Shown here in pieces: positions 58,774 through 64,000 of a stretch of 64,000 bases of DNA. The number at the start of each line of letters is the position of its first letter. Position 1 is the first letter of the stretch. Source of the DNA: Bacteroidales bacterium. Lineage in GTDB: Bacteria > Bacteroidota > Bacteroidia > Bacteroidales > UBA1715. Position numbers and translations under genes: made by a program. The stretch lies in assembly GCA_031286165.1 (NCBI GenBank), contig JAITUU010000045.1, positions 57,205-121,204 of the forward strand. Reading direction: 5' to 3'. The notes below the pieces were generated by a model. It was not told the origin of the DNA and did no database searches. It worked only from the letters and a program-made list of their open reading frames with translations.

Positions 58774-59982
58774 ATGAAAACCACGAAAAATACCATACAG
58801 AGAGCGCGTTATTTGTCTAAAATAGAGAATTTTATAGACAAATCTATTGTGAAAGTGCTTGTGGGGCATCGGCGCGTGGGGAAAAGTTATCTTCTCTTTC
58901 AATTAATGGATTTGATTAAGAAAAAAAATAATCGGGCAAATATTATTTACATAGATAAAGAAAATTTGGATTTCGATGCGATAAAAGATTACATTCAACT
59001 GAATGATTATATCCGATTGAAACAGAAAACCGACCGAAAAAACTACATCTTTGTTGATGAAATTCAGATGATTAGCAATTTTCACATTGCCATTCGTTCG
59101 CTGGCGTTGGACGAAAATAACGATATTTACATTACAGGGAGCAACAGTGAAATGCTTTCGAGCGATATTGCCAATGAACTCGGCGGACGATACATTGAAT
59201 TTTCCGTTTACAGTCTGTCATACTTGGAATTTTTGCAATTTCACCAACTTGAAAACAATGACGATAGTTTGGAAAAATACATTCATTTTGGCGGATTACC
59301 GTATCTAAAAAATTTGCCGTTGGAGCAACATGTGGTGCAAGAATACCTCCGGAGCATTTATGCTACCATAATTTTGAAAGATGTAGTGCAACGAAAAAAT
59401 ATTAGAAATTCCCTATTTTTGGAGCAACTTGTTAAATTTTTGGCAGACAATACCGGCTGTCTTTTTTCGGCAAAATCCATTAGCGACTATTTGAAAAATC
59501 AGCGAGAAACGGTTTCTCCCAACCAAATCAGCGAATATGTGCGGTCGCTTTCGGCTGCGTTTATTGTGCACGCGGTGGGCAGATATGATATTGTGGGCAA
59601 GCGAAATTTTGAGATTGGAGAGAAATATTATTTTGAAGATTTGGGTATTCGCAATGTGATTGCCGGGTATTCGCCCAAAGACCGCGAAAAACGCTTGGAG
59701 AACTTGGTTTTCAACCATTTAATCTACTGTGGTTATTCGATAAAAGTGGGGACAATCGCCGCGAACGAAATTGATTTTGTATGCGAACGAAACGGAGAAA
59801 AACTCTATGTACAGGTGGCAGTGGAACTTTTTCGCACCGAAACCATAGAGCGTGAATTTGGTAACTTGCTGAAAATTAACGATAATTATCCAAAAATGGT
59901 GGTATCTGGCGAACGCTCGTTTGAAAACACCTACGAAGGTGTGCAACACATATACATTCGCGATTTTTTGAGTGAAGTATAA
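58774..59982 (+). CDS. AAA_14/DUF4143 ATP-binding protein (second, divergent copy)
   Basis: IVKVLVGHRRVGKSYLLFQLMDLI...IFVDEIQMISNFHIAIRSL...ITGSNSEMLSSDIANELGGRYIEFSVYSLSYLEFL. Confidence 0.94.
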   Translation: MKTTKNTIQRARYLSKIENFIDKSIVKVLVGHRRVGKSYLLFQLMDLIKKKNNRANIIYIDKENLDFDAIKDYIQLNDYIRLKQKTDRKNYIFVDEIQMISNFHIAIRSLALDENNDIYITGSNSEMLSSDIANELGGRYIEFSVYSLSYLEFLQFHQLENNDDSLEKYIHFGGLPYLKNLPLEQHVVQEYLRSIYATIILKDVVQRKNIRNSLFLEQLVKFLADNTGCLFSAKSISDYLKNQRETVSPNQISEYVRSLSAAFIVHAVGRYDIVGKRNFEIGEKYYFEDLGIRNVIAGYSPKDREKRLENLVFNHLIYCGYSIKVGTIAANEIDFVCERNGEKLYVQVAVELFRTETIEREFGNLLKINDNYPKMVVSGERSFENTYEGVQHIYIRDFLSEV

Positions 59983-60021
59983 AAAACCTCCTGCAAAACG
60001 AAGTTCGCAAGAGGGGTTTTT
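59981..60021 (+). terminator. Terminator after the second DUF4143 gene
   Basis: AAAAAACCTCCTGC...GCAAGAGGGGTTTTT. Confidence 0.6.
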
Positions 60022-60028
60022 CTTCTTC

Positions 60029-60062
60029 AAGTCCCCCACAGGGGGAGTTAGAGAGGGGGGCT
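60029..60062. repeat. Short GC-rich palindromic element (AAGTCCCCCACAGGGGGAGTTAGAGAGGGGGG)
   Basis: CCCCC-ACA-GGGGG core; related to 44566-44600. Confidence 0.55.
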
Positions 60063-60063
60063 T

Positions 60064-61713
60064 TTATTTAAAAACTTTCTCCACCCGTCCGTCAGCATAT
60101 TTCACAAGGAAAATGCCGTGCTCCGGTTCCTCTTTCAGTTTTTGACCCAAAAGATTGTAATACGCCACCGGTTGTACAGACGGTGCCTGCACCGTCTCCA
60201 CGCCGGTTTCTGTGTGGAGTATCCATTTAGCATAGAGCGTGGTGTGCGCCGTTACGGTGTGCGTAGCAAAATCCCACTCGTTTTCGCACGCCGGCTCGGT
60301 GAACCAACCGGCGAAAGCGTAGCCCTCGCGCGTAGGATTTTCGGGGCGAAGTACCGGATTTCCATGTTCAATTTCTTGCCGGTCTATGGCGATTTCTTCG
60401 CCGGAGAAAGATACCGTGTATTTTTCCGGTTGTGCTGTTTGAGAAATCCATTTGGCGTAAAGCGTAGTATTCTGCATTACGATATTGGCTGCAAAGTCCC
60501 ATTCATTAAAAAAAGTGCCGTTGTCGGTAAACCAACCTCCAAAAATATAATCTTCGCGCGTAGGATTTTCGGGGCGAGTGGCAAGATTTCCGTTACGAAT
60601 CGTTTGCTGGTCAATGGCTATCTCTTCGCCGGCGAAAGTTACGGCGAAGTTGTGCTGAAATTCATACGCACCCATATCTACCGTGCCGTTGCTGATGCGT
60701 AAGTTTCCCATTATATCTTCGGAGATTTCCGGTAGATAGTCATTGCTTCCTTTGTCTATTGCTGGACTTTCCGCTTGCAACGTGTAAGAGGCATAGAACA
60801 GCGGATTTTCGCCGAAAATATTACCGCCGCCATCTACAAAAACACCTCCAAATGAAGTTCCTTGATTGCCAATCAAACTGTAATACGCATTTGTAACAGC
60901 GTCCCTGTACGTTTGCACTATCTTACCATCAGAATTAACTGACCAAATCACCGAATTGTATAAATTCAAGGTGCCCCAGTTAGATATAGCATGCCCATCC
61001 CACGGATTGCCTATGGAGCGATTATTGACAAAGGTGCTGTTATAAATAGAAACAACAGGATGAGTCCAAACGTCATGAAGGTAAGCACTTGAAATAATGA
61101 TAGCACCGCCTGACCCATTAGCCGTATTATTATAAAAAACACTATTGATAATTGTTGCTGTTCCATCGGCAATGTCTATGGCACCTCCGCTATGGTTAGA
61201 TTTATTAGTGTGGAAAAGACTGTTGGTAATATATAAGTCTCCTTGACTTTCTATTGCTCCTCCCGTACCGTTCGTACCGTTTGAGTTGCCGACAAACGTA
61301 CAAAAATCTATTGTGCATTTGCCGTAATTAGCAATTGCCGAACCGCTGCAATTACCTGCAACGCCGGTCATTGTTAAATTTCTTAGCATTACATCGGCAG
61401 TTGCACCAATAAGAAACAATTGCCTTCTACCTGCCCCCGTGGTGTAATCCCATGGCTCGCCGGTTACAAACGTAGTGGTACTGTTCTCGTTTCCACAAAT
61501 AGTAATTTTCTTGTAAATATCTATTCTGCTTTGAAATGTAACGGTAGTAACATTGTCTGCTATCACAATGATGTCGCCGTCATTGGCATCGGCAACGGCT
61601 TGGTGCAATGTTTCCGCGCCACTATCGCCGCCGCTTGTTACGGTTATTGTTTTGGCTGATATGTTTGTTGCCAAAAGCAACGCACTTATCAATATATATA
61701 TATACTTTTTCAT
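60064..61713 (-). CDS. Secreted parallel beta-helix protein with two InlB/Listeria-Bacteroides repeats and a T9SS-like C-terminus
   Basis: Signal peptide; choice-of-anchor Q-type region (YNSVIWS...SPAIDKGSNDYLPE...GTVDMGAYEFQ); two EEIAIDxQxIxxGN...RPENPTREgYxFxGWFT repeats; C-terminal NLLGQKLKEEPEHGIFLVKYADGRVEKVFK. Confidence 0.85.
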   Translation of the reverse strand: MKKYIYILISALLLATNISAKTITVTSGGDSGAETLHQAVADANDGDIIVIADNVTTVTFQSRIDIYKKITICGNENSTTTFVTGEPWDYTTGAGRRQLFLIGATADVMLRNLTMTGVAGNCSGSAIANYGKCTIDFCTFVGNSNGTNGTGGAIESQGDLYITNSLFHTNKSNHSGGAIDIADGTATIINSVFYNNTANGSGGAIIISSAYLHDVWTHPVVSIYNSTFVNNRSIGNPWDGHAISNWGTLNLYNSVIWSVNSDGKIVQTYRDAVTNAYYSLIGNQGTSFGGVFVDGGGNIFGENPLFYASYTLQAESPAIDKGSNDYLPEISEDIMGNLRISNGTVDMGAYEFQHNFAVTFAGEEIAIDQQTIRNGNLATRPENPTREDYIFGGWFTDNGTFFNEWDFAANIVMQNTTLYAKWISQTAQPEKYTVSFSGEEIAIDRQEIEHGNPVLRPENPTREGYAFAGWFTEPACENEWDFATHTVTAHTTLYAKWILHTETGVETVQAPSVQPVAYYNLLGQKLKEEPEHGIFLVKYADGRVEKVFK

Positions 61714-61731
61714 ACGCTTTTTGTATTAAAA

Positions 61732-61765
61732 ATTCTGCGTGGAAATTTATATTTCCACGCAGAAT
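61732..61765 (-). terminator. Strong terminator of the 61772 gene
   Basis: Perfect 15-bp stem ATTCTGCGTGGAAAT/ATTTCCACGCAGAAT, 4-nt loop, T-run on the minus strand. Confidence 0.88.
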
Positions 61766-61771
61766 CCATGA

Positions 61772-63718
61772 TTATTTATTCAAGATTAATTGTTTTGAAT
61801 AGTTGTTTTTTCCTTGACGGGCACAAAGAAGATACGTTCCATTCGGTAAATTAGAAATATCCAACGTTGATTCTACGGCATTTACTCTCCATTGATTAAG
61901 AACACCACCTGCCATATCGAATAGCATCAAGGTTGTTGCGCCATCGTAATGAGGCAATTTCACTACTACTTTTCCTTTCGATGGATTTGGTGCAATCACC
62001 ATATCTGCTGCCTGTTGTGAGGCAAACGTTTCTATTGTATTGGTAGTTTTTGCAAAGGCAGACGCAGAAGCCGAACGTAATGCGCCTACGGATTTGTTCG
62101 TGTATCTTGTTATACAACCTGTGTTTGTATTAGTAATAGTTACATAGAAATTGTCGCCTCCGGAAGTTAAAAGACCTTGCGGTAGATTAGATTGAGTAGC
62201 ATAATAATCAAATCCTGTTACCGGAACATCATTATATAACCATACAGCATCATGAGAGAAATACCAATCATCAGAATCTGCGTCTGTTATATAATACATT
62301 GCCATACCTCTTAGGGTCGGCATTTCCACAACTTCAAAATTCTCTTTTTGAACAACATACTGTAATGTTGCACTCGAAGATTCTCCACAGGCATTGAGTG
62401 CTGAAACAGAAATCGTAAATTCGCCTACTGCACCGGTAGTATTCACTTGGAATACGCCTTGTGCACTTATGCCGGCAGGGTCTATCGTGCCGAATGTTTC
62501 GTCATCTATGCTTAAATGATATTCTATGGCAGAAGAATAGCCTGCAATTTGTATTTCAATAACGCCCGGAAGTCCCGCATTTACACACGATGTTATTTTA
62601 GAGAGCGTGAAAGAAGATGGTGTGGCATCTATTGCCTCGCTCCAATCGGAGGTACAGCCATTGGCTCCTACGGCTCTTACTTTTACCTCTCCGCCTGTAT
62701 TATCCGGAATTACCGTAATGGTGGATTTATTATCAGCACCTTGCACCGCCCAGCCGGTAGGATACTCCCATTCGTAAGTTACGCTTGCATCGGGCACTCT
62801 TACTTTGAAGGTTATGGCTTGTCCGTTCGATACGCATATTGGGCTGGCGGAGTTAATAGTAGGCACTTTCGGGCTAAGGTCTATGGTTGCTGAAATAGAA
62901 GAACTGCATCCAACGCCGGTGGTAGCCGCCGTAATGGTGGCTCGTCCGCTTCCTGTTTGTATGATTGCCGAATTTCCGATACCCATAACTACGCGCCAAC
63001 CGTTGGATTGCGCAGCGGCATCTACCGACCACGTCAATGGCACGCTGTTGTCCACATTGGTTACTTCAAACTGAACCATAGAGTTCGGGAACACACAAGT
63101 GCTGCCCGAAGCGGTAAGTATTTGATTTGCCGGTGCCGATAGTATGCGGTTTACCTTTAATGAGTAGGTTTGCTCTGTGCCGCAACTGCTGATAATTTTC
63201 AGCCATAAGGTTCGGGCATCGTTTTGCGGAGTGAGGTTTATGGTGTAGTTGTTGTTTTTCAATGTATCGGTTGGCGTAATATACCAGCCCCCGTCTAAAT
63301 TACCCCATACATAGGTTGCTTCCGGGTCGGCATTTGAAATTGTTATCGGATACGAACCGGTGGCATTGAGCGGAAGGCACAAACCTTTGGCTAAATCAAT
63401 GTTGTTAAGGAAGGTTGGTGCTCCGGGTTCTTTTTTGAGGGTTAGTGTTACAGGAGTTTGACTATATTGATTGCAAGCCCCCATACGCACCGATATAGTT
63501 TTATCCTCAAAATCATTACCCACCACAAAGGTTACGGAACTTCGGTCAGCCGAATAATATAACACACCGTTTTGAGCCACGCCTGCCGGTATATCCCAAT
63601 CATAATCATCGAAACCTACCGTGTTCAACTGATACATACTCACCCAAGGGGCAACCGAATAAGTTACTCTTTGACCCGATTTCACACAAATTGGTCCGGT
63701 AACTTCATTGCTGGTCAA
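61772..63718 (-). CDS. PKD/Ig-like multidomain surface protein with T9SS type A C-terminus; 5' end missing or degenerate
   Basis: Repeated ASPICVSNGQAITFKV/VTGPICVKSGQRVTYSV domains; C-terminal APNPSKGKVVVKLPHYDGATTLMLFDMAGGVLNQW...LPNGTYLLCARQGKNNYSKQLILNK; no signal peptide; in-frame TGA upstream at 63734-63736. Confidence 0.75.
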   Translation of the reverse strand: MTSNEVTGPICVKSGQRVTYSVAPWVSMYQLNTVGFDDYDWDIPAGVAQNGVLYYSADRSSVTFVVGNDFEDKTISVRMGACNQYSQTPVTLTLKKEPGAPTFLNNIDLAKGLCLPLNATGSYPITISNADPEATYVWGNLDGGWYITPTDTLKNNNYTINLTPQNDARTLWLKIISSCGTEQTYSLKVNRILSAPANQILTASGSTCVFPNSMVQFEVTNVDNSVPLTWSVDAAAQSNGWRVVMGIGNSAIIQTGSGRATITAATTGVGCSSSISATIDLSPKVPTINSASPICVSNGQAITFKVRVPDASVTYEWEYPTGWAVQGADNKSTITVIPDNTGGEVKVRAVGANGCTSDWSEAIDATPSSFTLSKITSCVNAGLPGVIEIQIAGYSSAIEYHLSIDDETFGTIDPAGISAQGVFQVNTTGAVGEFTISVSALNACGESSSATLQYVVQKENFEVVEMPTLRGMAMYYITDADSDDWYFSHDAVWLYNDVPVTGFDYYATQSNLPQGLLTSGGDNFYVTITNTNTGCITRYTNKSVGALRSASASAFAKTTNTIETFASQQAADMVIAPNPSKGKVVVKLPHYDGATTLMLFDMAGGVLNQWRVNAVESTLDISNLPNGTYLLCARQGKNNYSKQLILNK

Positions 63719-63923
63719 ATCCGAAAACTCTTTTCATATCTCTATCTCTTTCGTGTAGTTTGCATAATAGGTAAAAGTTCCATGGTCAGGGTGGATTCCA
63801 CTTGAATCACAATATTCGTAATCATATTCGTAAGTGTGCTTAACTCGTATTGTTATCCGTAGTTTTCCCTTGGCATACTTGAAACCTGAGTTCGATTAAT
63901 TTTTTATCTAAATATTTTGTAAA

Positions 63924-63986
63924 TAAGACAGATTTTGTTATCTTTAAACACTTGAAAATTAAAGTATTAACAAAAAACTGTCTTAT
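63924..63986. repeat. Imperfect inverted repeat TAAGACAGATTTTGTTA ... TTAACAAAAAACTGTCTTA at the right edge
   Basis: Direct reading. Confidence 0.6.
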
Positions 63987-64000
63987 GATTTGCTTCGATA

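Noticed and set aside
1-64000. tRNA, rRNA or prophage genes
   Set aside because: None recognised by eye; a tRNAscan-SE/Infernal run would be needed to exclude small RNAs.

Overview
This is a Bacteroidota chromosome segment. It carries TAnnTTTG-type promoters, a PorW/SprE-like type IX secretion (T9SS) lipoprotein and several T9SS-like cargo proteins. I see no rRNA, tRNA, CRISPR array, prophage or complete IS element. About 0-47.6 kb is mostly housekeeping: trpB (cut by the left edge), ychF, GH65, ribH, rnz, rpsA, a tail-specific protease, rfbA/rfbC, recR, pfkA, class II RNR, class II aldolase, rlmB, dnaA, recF, MoxR/DUF58, greA, HIT, MATE and miaA. A solitary type IIG-like methylase/restriction gene and a T9SS/papain-like pair are interspersed. 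About 47.7-58.5 kb is a tightly packed, all-plus-strand accessory run: GNAT, RidA, serine hydrolase, VOC, methyltransferase, AlkD-like, PanE-like, GyrI-like, SGNH and P-loop kinase genes, with one AAA_14/DUF4143 ATPase inside it. A second AAA_14/DUF4143 ATPase and two large surface-protein genes follow. The most unusual signal is a set of degenerate 7-nt and 8-nt tandem-repeat families found almost only in intergenic gaps. Many of these arrays end 2-12 nt before a start codon, where a ribosome-binding site would sit, and none were found in the accessory run. Other points of interest are a promoter plus terminator-like hairpin in the greA leader, a TonB-plug (SusC-like) motif inside a DUF4139/MuiA-like protein, duplicated palindromes at a DUF4143 ATPase promoter, an A8-tract frameshift in a T9SS cargo gene, a G8 tract in a methyltransferase gene, an orphan Ig-like fragment beside rpsA, and a 5'-decayed surface-protein gene next to an inverted repeat at the right edge. 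All calls come from reading the sequence; no database search or computation was run.
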